27,213 bases of DNA from SVTX01 sp964629615 (lineage in GTDB: Bacteria; Bacillota; Clostridia; Oscillospirales; CAG-272). Positions 9,501 through 15,795 of this stretch are shown piece by piece. The notes under the pieces are model-generated. The model did not search any database, was not told the origin of the DNA, and was given only the letters and a program-made list of their open reading frames with translations. Every line of letters begins with the position of its first letter. The first letter of the stretch is position 1. A program made the translations under genes and the position numbers. The stretch spans positions 1 through 27,213 of the forward strand of contig CAZVUD010000022.1 of assembly GCA_964629615.1 (NCBI GenBank). Reading direction: 5' to 3'.

Positions 9501-9583
9501 TCGTCAACATCGCTATCCGAAGCATATGACTTTTTCAGCTGTTCAAGTATTGAATGAAGCTCTTTGCTGTCGTTTTTAGCCAC
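6503..9583 (-). CDS. Degenerate P1B-type-ATPase-like membrane protein with giant acidic N-terminus
   Basis: The start is set at GTG 9583, after a purine-rich GGACGG. The upstream ATG at 9691 would overlap rlmB by 65 bp. The product has 1026 residues. Residues about 22-410 are dominated by Asp and Glu and are probably disordered. Eight membrane segments follow in a 4+2+2 arrangement (about 471-491, 505-525, 534-554, 569-586; 665-684, 691-714; 967-988, 996-1016), exactly the P1B ATPase plan. After segment six comes YGSAIVSESS and then LDTLMFDDRDA, aligning with the phosphorylation site FDKTGT. The Asp (D747) remains but KTGT is DRDA. CPC in segment six is LPV, the HP motif region reads GDPIAKLF, and SSRIREEFTNTVRMLAGHGI matches the P-domain. 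No TGE or GDGxND motif is visible. ATP-driven transport is therefore unlikely. It lies between rlmB and the radical SAM gene. The P-type relation is inferred by eye; the function is unknown. Confidence 0.82.
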   Translation of the reverse strand: MAKNDSKELHSILEQLKKSYASDSDVDENDIGSLDDEAAEDVDDGFQNLLTNFFSSDNSDINGGGTYNFTISEEVSAESPSEDSDIAKEDTVEEDDITEDDTLEDDVIDEDDIEEDVIEEDDIEEDDLTDDAFDEDDVINEDDIEEDDSVEEDIADDISEGSGAVSDDETSYDTAADEPVITENILNEPIDKTKKDEVTAVENVFRIMFGNRGDATVSAESNAADDVSDTDISDTDMDTELDVTSDNFPALEDSVEDEDPVCLDDTDSYDDVAEPDIDDTYNVSDDKEQDEEYTSESLLNYKDDIDYDDIGIIPTGNTEEEIDIFDDTDVSIKQNACDTVSVSDHTDDNGQDTKEDSDEYIYDPLQGHLSDAAYVVHRSIDGDINMKPENDKESALDDDDISLLLDFGYDDDINSEAGAGRTSRIKRDIQNKKGAYSSRLFGYSGKEYLDPSQKDEIRARYTHDKRGLIIKTAFTTLIAVVLIFFGVMYWMDQTLDQELYPYIEMLCVLAVSAIAAPGLIEGIVGIAKLDPVNYSVSAFLVIIQLIYDIFLIIFENSSYVVADDRIMTSGAIVILYVICALISDILQCEAEACTFDVVSSDGVLYSAERFNKTNTEKNEKNGRRNLTSSDNLLGNNIYRVRRADIANGYFHRMSKKSVKCMRVMYFMGIVPIAALIIGCITLVTNGNSYAALSSVVTVIFMGLPVSFSLVSTIPYYYSVKKMKKYGSAIVSESSFYEYSELDTLMFDDRDAVDITESVEIRPENNVDVSEAITLAERAFRSLGDPIAKLFSGSIDTSCADINIISVRDNGIEFYMDSHLHVVIGDRNFMAIHGMKVVSDSAVTASSQDQRSKCVIYVAFDGVPQLGYIVSSRIREEFTNTVRMLAGHGIKTAVTTYSPYINDYYFEVNKPVGVVSAIVYKPCVFEDNKNESGFVDGGVYSLGDPSKIADAVIESRSYIKAKAQNKSFSTLMAVLGTVLGIVSVILLMIPSSENIKMGIFSSALILIFNIISALGIFCRHIDVKKKK
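9125..9304 (-). repeat. Imperfect 15-bp coding repeat of acidic pentapeptides
   Basis: Within the acidic N-terminus, about 60 residues are built from units of the type EDDIT, EDDTL, EDDVI, EDDIE, EDDLT. At DNA level these are variants of ATCATCTTCTTCGAT read on the + strand. The pattern suggests growth by replication slippage and explains the long serine-rich shadow frame on the other strand. Confidence 0.75.
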
Positions 9584-9626
9584 TTTATCTGACCGTCCTT
9601 TCCCAAAAGATATTTTGAAGGAATAA

Positions 9627-10496
9627 TCACTTTCCGACTCTGTTCTGTCTTGCGGCTTCGCAAAGGATAACAGATGCCGCAGTGGACACATTAAATGAAT
9701 TTACATGTCCGTACATAGGTATAGATGTAAGGATATCACAATTATTTTTCACTATTTCCGACACACCGTCTCCCTCGCTTCCGAACACAAGCGCGCAGGG
9801 ACCCTTGAAGTCTGTTTCATAGTATGGCTTTCCGCCTGCCTCTGCGGCAAATATCCAAACGCCTTTTTCCTTCAATTCACGTACAGTTGAGGCAATATTT
9901 GATACCTTTGCTATTGCAAGATGCTCAATGGCACCTGCAGAGGATTTGGACACGACAGGTGTAAGACCTACGGCGCGTCGCTTGGAAATTATAAGTCCAT
10001 GCGCACCTGCACCCTCTGCACATCTGATAAGAGATCCGAGATTATGCGGATCCGTAATGCCGTCAGCTATAACTATGAGGGGAGCTTCACCGCGCTCAGC
10101 GGCAATTCTCAGTATATCGTCCACATCGCAATATTCTTTTTCGGAAGCCATTGCAATAACACCCTGGTGATGAACAGTGCCAGACATTGCATCAAGCTTT
10201 GCTCTGTCTGCTTCAACTATCGGAATGCCTCTTTCTATCGCCTCTGCTACAAGAACAACGATAGAGCCCTCGCGCTCACCTCTAAGGACAAGGAGCTTGT
10301 CTATCTCGCGTCCGCTCTTAAGCAGCTCTCTTACGGCATTCCTGCCTATGACCAATCCGTCTGTATTGATCTCTTCCTTAACCTGATATCTGTCAGGGCG
10401 ACTTTTGCGATCCCTGCGTGGATCGTTGTATGGGCGTGCACTTCCGTTTCTGCTGTTTCCGTTTCTGCTGTTTTTCTGATTTTTGTTGTTTTCCAT
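9627..10496 (-). CDS. rlmB: 23S rRNA 2'-O-methyltransferase RlmB / TrmH family
   Basis: A SPOUT-class methyltransferase that uses SAM to methylate a ribose 2'-OH, most likely of 23S rRNA (position G2251 in E. coli numbering). The N-terminal 45 residues are basic and Asn/Arg-rich and may bind RNA. A substrate-binding domain follows (VIGRNAVRELL onward, about 47-125). The catalytic SPOUT domain carries all three motifs: DPHNLGSLIRCAEGAG, ALVFGSEGDGVSE, and IPMYGHVNSFNVSTAASVIL. The start is taken as ATG 10496; a TTG three codons earlier is possible, and the ribosome site is weak for both. A promoter lies at 10590-10618. It is the first gene of an apparent operon with the acidic membrane protein (43 bp gap). 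Close paralogues such as TrmH-like tRNA enzymes cannot be fully excluded. Confidence 0.92.
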   Translation of the reverse strand: MENNKNQKNSRNGNSRNGSARPYNDPRRDRKSRPDRYQVKEEINTDGLVIGRNAVRELLKSGREIDKLLVLRGEREGSIVVLVAEAIERGIPIVEADRAKLDAMSGTVHHQGVIAMASEKEYCDVDDILRIAAERGEAPLIVIADGITDPHNLGSLIRCAEGAGAHGLIISKRRAVGLTPVVSKSSAGAIEHLAIAKVSNIASTVRELKEKGVWIFAAEAGGKPYYETDFKGPCALVFGSEGDGVSEIVKNNCDILTSIPMYGHVNSFNVSTAASVILCEAARQNRVGK

Positions 10497-10589
10497 GATG
10501 ATCAAAACCGTTCTTTCATTTATGTATAGTTATTATTTTAATTCAAAAAATCATCTGCTGTGTCATTGCTGCCTCAGCATTATGATGTT

Positions 10590-10618
10590 ATTATAACATA
10601 AATCGATATTTTTGTATA
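10590..10618 (-). promoter_or_regulatory. Promoter for the rlmB operon
   Basis: Read on the - strand, TATACA (10613-10618) and a perfect TATAAT (10590-10595) are 17 bp apart. They lie about 95 bases upstream of the rlmB start. Within 10620-10680 the DNA is very AT-rich with no further recognisable feature. Confidence 0.55.
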
Positions 10619-10710
10619 GAGTTATTTAAAAAATTATTTATTTTTTTATATATTAATTTCGCTAAAATACGCGCATATGCACCACACTGCGACACAGTAC
10701 GCTAAAAGAC

Positions 10711-10758
10711 ATAAAAAACAGATATGGAGAACAACAGATCATCTGTGTTCTCCGTATC
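10711..10758 (-). terminator. Intrinsic terminator of the DUF1836-ribF operon
   Basis: On the - strand, an 18-bp stem with one G-T pair and one bulged base (10741-10758 with 10721-10739) is followed by TGTTTTTT. It lies 17 bases after the stop codon of the carboxypeptidase-like gene, so it clearly ends that operon ahead of the rlmB promoter. Confidence 0.85.
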
Positions 10759-10774
10759 GCCTTAAAGCCAAAGC

Positions 10775-12097
10775 TTACTTTCTGCGTCTTATATGTCTAT
10801 CAAATCTGCGCGAGCTCACCTTGACATAAATAAGAAATATAACAGAGGATATGCAAAAGCATACAACCGTTGCGACAAATGCGCGCGAGCGTGTGTAATT
10901 GAACATTACATCCACAAACATCATGACTGCATTTCTCTCATAGCTGTCCTTAAGTATGAGATCGCACTGTCCAAGTATTCTTCCGTCATATTCCGCATAA
11001 AGTGTGCCTATCTTAGTTCCGGCTTCGATAGGTGCTTTTATACTGTCGCTAACAAATGTCACCGTGTATTTTATATCGGTTGCAGGGTCTACAGATCTTG
11101 GAATATATACAGAAAGATCGCTTGATGCAAGATACACGGCATCGTCGGTATTGAGAGCGGTGAGCCCTATGCTCGTCATGCCTATCTCCTGACCGGCTTT
11201 ATATACCGTAACATAATTATGATCATCGCAGATACGGTCGGCAAGATCGCCGGCAAGCTCGTATGCATATACAGAGGATCCGTCCTCACTTTCTTTTCCA
11301 CCCAAAATGACCATTATGTATTCAACGTCCTCGTCATTTACGAGAGTTACAACGCTCCAACCGCCGTCGCTGTCATCTCCTGCATTCATGCCAAAGCAAT
11401 GGTTGTTTTTGTAGCCCATGCTGTTAGAATATACGAGTTCATTTCGATTATACTCATATTTTACATCCGATCCGCTTCGGTCGCACTCATATTTTTCGCA
11501 TGAAACATATTTCATGTAAAGCTCATTTGAGCTTGCCGCACGTGCTATTCTGAACACATCCTGTGCGCATGTCAGCATATCGGAATCAGAGGGGTAGCCG
11601 ATGATATTTGTGTAATTCGTATTTTTTGCACCAAGTGCATATGCCTTGCGATTCATCTCGGATACAAGCTTGTCCGCACTGCCGAAGGCTACATGCGCCA
11701 GCACATATGCCGCATCGTTGTATGTTCCGCACAGGGAAAGATAGAGAAGGGAATCAATACTTACACTCTCGCCAACGCCGAGCTTGCACGTCCTGCCTAC
11801 CGAGCCTTCAAGCATCTCAGAGGTAACAGTTACCCTTTCATCAAGTCTGTCCGCAAGCTTTTCGCACAGCACGAGCCCCATGGTTATCTTTGCGCTCGTT
11901 GATGTTTTAAGTATCTGCTCGCTGTTATGCTCAAATATTTCAATGCCATGAGTTACGTCATACATATATACGGCATCGACATGGGAAACATCAATGTCAC
12001 CGTATTCATGTGAGAACACATCTGCTATCATTGAAAAGCACAGAACACTTAACATGATGCATCCCGAAATGATCTTTATAAATAAACCTTTTTTCAA
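10775..12097 (-). CDS. S11 D,D-carboxypeptidase-like (DacF/PBP5 family) protein with altered active site
   Basis: The fold matches low-molecular-weight penicillin-binding proteins, which trim D-Ala from peptidoglycan stem peptides. A signal sequence lies at about 4-26, and a C-terminal membrane segment at about 405-427 with a basic tail, so the domain faces outward. The family pattern is clear (MNRKAYALGAKNTNYTN at about 148-164). All three catalytic motifs differ, however. SxxK reads TSAK (T67-K70), SxN reads TYN (125-127), and KTG reads NAG (238-240). The nucleophile serine is thus replaced by threonine unless S66 or S68 substitutes. The start is TTG at 12097, preceded by GGCGGTG; there is no nearby in-frame ATG. 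It is last in the operon, 21 bp after ribF. It could be a pseudoenzyme or a substrate-sensing protein. Confidence 0.85.
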   Translation of the reverse strand: MKKGLFIKIISGCIMLSVLCFSMIADVFSHEYGDIDVSHVDAVYMYDVTHGIEIFEHNSEQILKTSTSAKITMGLVLCEKLADRLDERVTVTSEMLEGSVGRTCKLGVGESVSIDSLLYLSLCGTYNDAAYVLAHVAFGSADKLVSEMNRKAYALGAKNTNYTNIIGYPSDSDMLTCAQDVFRIARAASSNELYMKYVSCEKYECDRSGSDVKYEYNRNELVYSNSMGYKNNHCFGMNAGDDSDGGWSVVTLVNDEDVEYIMVILGGKESEDGSSVYAYELAGDLADRICDDHNYVTVYKAGQEIGMTSIGLTALNTDDAVYLASSDLSVYIPRSVDPATDIKYTVTFVSDSIKAPIEAGTKIGTLYAEYDGRILGQCDLILKDSYERNAVMMFVDVMFNYTRSRAFVATVVCFCISSVIFLIYVKVSSRRFDRHIRRRK

Positions 12098-12118
12098 ATC
12101 ACACCGCCTTATAATATA

Positions 12119-13075
12119 TCACACATCTATCTTTACGATATTTGAGGCGTGCTCGGCATCCAGCCTGATGGCATTTTTTAATTCATCAAGCGATGTGTAC
12201 TTTTTTTCATCTCTTAAGCGATATAAAAATTCCACCTTAAGGCTCTCGCCGTATATGTCACCGCTGAAATCCAAGATGTATGTTTCCGCATTGATGATCA
12301 TATGGTCGTCGATCCTGTCGTCTACAGTCGGGCGAATTCCGACATTGGTCACACCGATATATTTCTTTTTGCCAAGTGTACACCTTACAGCATAAACCCC
12401 GCGCGGCAATGTTACGCGTCCGTCCTCAAAATATTGATTTGCCGTAGGCAGATTTAATTTTCGTCCGAGCTGCTTTCCGCGGACCACGGGTGTGTCTATA
12501 TAGAACGGGGAACCGAGAAATGCAGAAGCGCCCGACACATCGCCATCTCGCAGCATTTTTCTTATAAGAGTAGAGCTTACGGTAGTACCGTCTATCTGAT
12601 ATTCGGGTATCTCGCAAAACATATCCTGTCCGAATGCATCCATAAGGTGCTCGGGCTTGCCTTTTCCAAAGCGACCAAAGCTGAAATTGAATCCGCATAC
12701 CGCGCCCATACATCCCAGTTCACCTATGAGATGGTCGTTTATAAAATCCGCGTGATCTATATCTTTAAAATGCGAAAAATCGCAAAGTATGACAAAATCC
12801 ACCCCCAATGACAGCATTATCTCCGCCTTCATCATTGGTGTATAGATAAATGGCGGAGGTGAATCTGTAAGCACCGCGAGCGGATTTTCATAAAAGCTCC
12901 ATGCGCCGACATACCGTGCGCCTGAATCATGCTTAAGCTTTAATGCATTGCTCAGCAGTTGCCTGTGTGCGACATGAACGCCGTCAAAATTGCCGAGAGC
13001 AAGGATACATCTGTCAATAGGGAAGCCTTCGTCCTTGAAGACGATACTGTATCCGTCCTTTTTTATAATATTCAT
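12119..13075 (-). CDS. ribF: Bifunctional riboflavin kinase / FAD synthetase RibF
   Basis: RibF phosphorylates riboflavin to FMN and adenylates FMN to FAD in the cytoplasm. The N-terminal nucleotidyltransferase domain (about 20-180) shows GNFDGVHVAHRQLL at 28-41, the HxxH-type adenylylation motif (H34, H37), plus VCGFNFSFGRFGKG and SSTLIRKML. The C-terminal flavokinase domain (about 185-318) shows GKQLGRKLNLPTAN, PRGVYAV and GVTNVGIRPTV. The length of 318 residues is normal. The middle alanine in HVAH replaces the common glycine but keeps both histidines. The ATG overlaps the ireB-like stop by 4 bp, indicating coupling. No FMN riboswitch is possible here because the gene is internal to the operon. 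truB and rpsO, its usual neighbours in many Firmicutes, are not adjacent. Confidence 0.97.
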   Translation of the reverse strand: MNIIKKDGYSIVFKDEGFPIDRCILALGNFDGVHVAHRQLLSNALKLKHDSGARYVGAWSFYENPLAVLTDSPPPFIYTPMMKAEIMLSLGVDFVILCDFSHFKDIDHADFINDHLIGELGCMGAVCGFNFSFGRFGKGKPEHLMDAFGQDMFCEIPEYQIDGTTVSSTLIRKMLRDGDVSGASAFLGSPFYIDTPVVRGKQLGRKLNLPTANQYFEDGRVTLPRGVYAVRCTLGKKKYIGVTNVGIRPTVDDRIDDHMIINAETYILDFSGDIYGESLKVEFLYRLRDEKKYTSLDELKNAIRLDAEHASNIVKIDV

Positions 13076-13383
13076 ATATCTTCTTTCTTACTGTTTCCGT
13101 CAATGTAAAACTTGATAATATCTTCGAGCAATTCATCCCTGTCGATACCGCTCATAAGATTTCTTGCATTTCTGTAATTCGTTATATGAGTAGGGTCCTC
13201 AGAAAGGATATAACCGAGTATCTGAGATATCGGATCATATCCTCCGTCCTCTATAAGCTCGCTGACACGTACCACTGTTTCGCGATACTGCTCGGGGTCA
13301 GTCTTTTCGACCTTTGTCGGGATCTTTATTACCTTGGGAGATATTATTTTTGTATCACCGTATCGTCTGTAATTATTCTTCAT
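13072..13383 (-). CDS. IreB-family (DUF965/YrzL) regulatory phosphoprotein
   Basis: IreB-type proteins are small cytoplasmic regulators; in Enterococcus faecalis IreB is phosphorylated by the PASTA kinase IreK and affects cephalosporin tolerance. The family core is seen at about residues 49-95: YDPISQILGYILSEDP, then ITNYRNARNLM, then DRDELLEDIIKFYI. Threonine 11 in GDTK lies where family members carry phosphorylated N-terminal threonines, though the alignment is by eye. The length of 103 residues is slightly above the usual 85-90. A GGAG site sits 6 bases before the ATG. It normally lies beside ruvX/alaS-type genes; here it is between a membrane protein and ribF. The company of a cell-wall carboxypeptidase-like gene fits an envelope role, by inference only. 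Confidence 0.9.
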   Translation of the reverse strand: MKNNYRRYGDTKIISPKVIKIPTKVEKTDPEQYRETVVRVSELIEDGGYDPISQILGYILSEDPTHITNYRNARNLMSGIDRDELLEDIIKFYIDGNSKKEDI

Positions 13384-13412
13384 TTACATCTCCATAAGTG
13401 TTCAGAGCAGCA

Positions 13413-13943
13413 TCACGTCGCATCATGCTCCGACATCATGCTTTCTCTGTCCTTTATACGTTTGCTTGCACCGATCTTTTTAAGTACTGTAATGTCTGCA
13501 AAATACAGCAATGCGATAAAGATAAGCGTGGGAATAAGTATCCTGTATCTTATCTCAGAGATCTGTGATATGGATGTAAGGCTTGTTCTGTAAAGGAAAA
13601 GCGCTGTCACGTACTTTGCTCCGCCTGCAAAGAACACATTGAATCTGAATATTATTGCAAATATAAGGTGTATTACAAGCGTCGGCACAAATGAAAGAAG
13701 AAGCTCTGAAAAACTGCATCTTGCCTCGCGATAACCCTCTTTAAAGGCAAGCACGGATAATACGCCAAACGACACACACAAATATATCGCCGCTCTGATC
13801 ACGCAGATATTAAAGGACGAAAGTACTATAAAGCTGTTCAGTATCCTGAGAGCAAGGAAATCCACGGCAACGCCGCAAATAAATGAGGCGAAAAGATATG
13901 CCGAATAGATAAGTGAATTTATCAGCGCGTCAGTTTTTTTCAT
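13413..13943 (-). CDS. Unknown small polytopic membrane protein
   Basis: I do not recognise the family. The 176-residue protein has about four hydrophobic segments, near 10-35, 45-68, 80-102 and 134-152, and ends in a charged, basic cytoplasmic-looking tail. An acidic or basic motif that would indicate transport was not seen. Its ATG overlaps the stop of the DUF1836 gene by 4 bp, so the two are translationally coupled and likely work together. The ireB-like gene follows after 29 bp. The coupled arrangement with a putative DNA-binding protein is compatible with a membrane partner of that regulator, but this is speculation. Confidence 0.8.
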   Translation of the reverse strand: MKKTDALINSLIYSAYLFASFICGVAVDFLALRILNSFIVLSSFNICVIRAAIYLCVSFGVLSVLAFKEGYREARCSFSELLLSFVPTLVIHLIFAIIFRFNVFFAGGAKYVTALFLYRTSLTSISQISEIRYRILIPTLIFIALLYFADITVLKKIGASKRIKDRESMMSEHDAT

Positions 13944-14542
13944 ATAAGGATACCCATTTCATAATTCTTATTTATATCATTGAGCATATCGTCCGCATAG
14001 CTCTTTATGAGCGAGGCATAATATGCAACAACTATTATTTCCAAAGCATTTGTAAGGCGATTTTTAGCACCTACGATATTTTCCTTGTATCCGTCCGTGA
14101 CCTCAATGATAGCCTCTCTGATCGACCCGAGAGAGCATACCTCATATGTCATGAGCTTATCAAGTATTTTGCATATATAGTCATACAAAACAGAATCCTC
14201 GATTATATCGTCATTCTTGTCATCTATCTTACCGTTGATATATTGGATAAGAAATGCGATCTTGTCGAGCTGCATACAGGAGCGAAGCATATTGATTATA
14301 AGAATGTGTGCCACCTGATTTATATCGTACTTTTTAAGACGGGAATTTTCCACCCAACCGCGTTTTGTCCAATTTTGGAGCGTAGATCCGTCTATTCCGG
14401 ATACCTCACGTATCTGGGAAAGCATAACACCATTGGATATAAAAAACATCTTATTTAAAAAATCAAGTCCCGTAACACCGCCCATTTCGGCTCTGAAAAG
14501 CTTAGTGCCGGGAATAAGCTCATCCTTTATCTGCAGGTTCAT
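13940..14542 (-). CDS. DUF1836 putative helix-turn-helix regulator
   Basis: DUF1836 proteins of Firmicutes resemble MerR-type winged-helix DNA-binding proteins. The core at about residues 40-125 shows MLSQIREVSGIDGSTLQNW, then KRGWVENSRLKKYDINQVA, then ILIINMLRSCMQL and FLIQYINGKIDDKNDDII, all typical of the family. A C-terminal extension of about 75 residues follows, probably helical. The 200-residue length is usual. The ATG follows an AAAGGA site, and a strong promoter lies at 14594-14622. It is the first gene of a five-gene operon with a membrane protein, IreB, RibF and the carboxypeptidase-like protein, so it could control that operon. Its targets are unknown. Confidence 0.88.
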   Translation of the reverse strand: MNLQIKDELIPGTKLFRAEMGGVTGLDFLNKMFFISNGVMLSQIREVSGIDGSTLQNWTKRGWVENSRLKKYDINQVAHILIINMLRSCMQLDKIAFLIQYINGKIDDKNDDIIEDSVLYDYICKILDKLMTYEVCSLGSIREAIIEVTDGYKENIVGAKNRLTNALEIIVVAYYASLIKSYADDMLNDINKNYEMGILI

Positions 14543-14593
14543 AATAATCCTTTCTTTTATGTCAAAGCATAATTTATTTAAATCATTATATAT

Positions 14594-14622
14594 ATTATAT
14601 CACACAGTCGTATGATTTGCAA
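14594..14622 (-). promoter_or_regulatory. Promoter for the DUF1836-ireB-ribF operon
   Basis: Read on the - strand, TTGCAA (14617-14622) and TATAAT (14594-14599) are 17 bp apart, about 50 bases upstream of the DUF1836 start. It lies in the divergent gap shared with the M50 protease gene; no comparable box was found for that gene on the other strand. Confidence 0.75.
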
Positions 14623-14669
14623 TAACTTCACAAAAAATTAACATGGCATTTAACGAAAGGCAAAAAATC

Positions 14670-15275
14670 ATGAAGATAAGAATAGGACTTGACACCTTGG
14701 CGCTCCTGATCAGCCTGTATACATCTGAAAATATCTACATACCCATAGCTTGCTTAGTGTGCGCAATTCTGCACGAAATCGGGCATCTTCTGGCGGCGCG
14801 GCTGCTGAATATACCCATACGGGAAATATCCATATCTGTTGGTGGGGCAAAGATATATCCGAGATCCTACACTCATTCTTACATATCAGAGATCGTAATG
14901 TGTTCCGCAGGTCCTGCGGTAAACGCCATGACCGCTGTATTTGCGGCATTGATCGGCAATACGCTTGATCCGGCAGGCGAAAGCTGTGCACCGTACACCG
15001 ATATGTCCTTTTTGTCGTATATATTTATTTTTTCGATATTGCAATTGCTCCTGAACATGCTTCCGATAAAGGATCTGGACGGTGGACGCATTATACACTG
15101 TCTGATATCACAATTATTCAGTCAAAGAGCAGGGAAGCAGGTCATATTTGTTACCACCATACTGTTTTCACTTCTCATGTGGACAGCTTCCGTGTATTTC
15201 ATGATCCGCAACGGCGGAGGAATATCGCTTTTTGTTTTTTCACTGTGCATGCTTGCAAAGACCTTTGAATGTTAA
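14670..15275 (+). CDS. SpoIVFB-like M50 site-2 intramembrane metalloprotease
   Basis: M50 proteases cut substrates inside the membrane; SpoIVFB activates pro-sigma-K during sporulation. The zinc-binding HEIGH lies at residues 35-39 within a membrane segment, and the third ligand is D137 in NMLPIKDLDGG (129-139), so the active site is complete. About five membrane segments cover 8-33, 30-50, 75-98, 113-132 and 160-195. The start is placed at 14670 (MKIRIG), because AAAGG precedes it; the ATG at 14643 has no such site. The 201-residue protein lacks the C-terminal CBS domain of longer SpoIVFB proteins, and no SpoIVFA-like gene is adjacent. It stands alone, divergent from the DUF1836 operon. A sporulation role is possible but unproven. 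Confidence 0.88.
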   Translation: MKIRIGLDTLALLISLYTSENIYIPIACLVCAILHEIGHLLAARLLNIPIREISISVGGAKIYPRSYTHSYISEIVMCSAGPAVNAMTAVFAALIGNTLDPAGESCAPYTDMSFLSYIFIFSILQLLLNMLPIKDLDGGRIIHCLISQLFSQRAGKQVIFVTTILFSLLMWTASVYFMIRNGGGISLFVFSLCMLAKTFEC

Positions 15276-15307
15276 TAAAATCAACAGGAAAATTTATAAT
15301 TTGTTTA

Positions 15308-15336
15308 TTGAAAAAAGTCGGGATATGATGTATAAT
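15308..15336 (+). promoter_or_regulatory. Promoter for the small-protein and nuclease pair
   Basis: TTGAAA (15308-15313) and a perfect TATAAT (15331-15336) are 17 bp apart. The start codon at 15379 follows 43 bases after the -10 box, with GAGGTG as ribosome site. Confidence 0.75.
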
Positions 15337-15378
15337 AGTGTATCATAAAAGTTTATGTGTAGCTTGAGGTGTATAAAA

Positions 15379-15795
15379 ATGAAAAAAATAGCCGTCGCCT
15401 TGTGCGTTGATGACGACAACGGCATGACTTTTTTCGGAAAGAGGCAGAGCCGCGACAGATCCCTTATATCAGAGTTTGTCCACAGCAACCGAAACAGACC
15501 TATATATATAAGTCCTTTTTCTGCCAAGCTCTTCTCGGAATATGAAGGCATAAATATCTGCGAGGACCCGTTAGGTGATTGTGTTGACGGCGGAATATGC
15601 TTCATTGAAAATATCGATATCACCCCATACCTCGATATCATCGACATGATAGTCCTGTACCGTTGGAACATGTCATATCCTGCCGACACCTATTTCACAC
15701 CGGATCTGCGCAAGCAAAAATACAGATACCTCGGTGCTTTGGATATCCGCGGAAGCTCGCATGACAACATCACAAAGGAGAGTTACAAAAAATGA
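15379..15795 (+). CDS. Conserved clostridial protein of unknown function
   Basis: The product has 138 residues and starts at ATG 15379, which is served by a GAGGTG site; an in-frame ATG at 15355 lacks one. It opens with KKIAVALCVDDDNGMTFFGKRQSRDR, typical of short proteins in Lachnospiraceae and relatives that I recall being labelled ribonuclease Z in databases, without any metallo-beta-lactamase motif to justify that name. It contains no signal peptide and no clear membrane segment, so it is probably cytoplasmic. Its stop codon overlaps the start of the lipoprotein nuclease gene by 4 bp, so the two are coupled. This suggests a functional link to the nuclease, for instance immunity or control, but the sequence offers no direct proof. 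Confidence 0.8.
   Translation: MKKIAVALCVDDDNGMTFFGKRQSRDRSLISEFVHSNRNRPIYISPFSAKLFSEYEGINICEDPLGDCVDGGICFIENIDITPYLDIIDMIVLYRWNMSYPADTYFTPDLRKQKYRYLGALDIRGSSHDNITKESYKK

Noticed and set aside
9584..9691. ATG start at 9691 for the acidic membrane protein
   Set aside because: It would overlap rlmB by 65 bp, and the extra residues mirror rlmB coding DNA; the GTG at 9583 avoids overlap and follows a purine-rich site.
13076..13420. FMN riboswitch ahead of ribF
   Set aside because: ribF begins inside the previous gene by a 4-bp overlap and has no leader.
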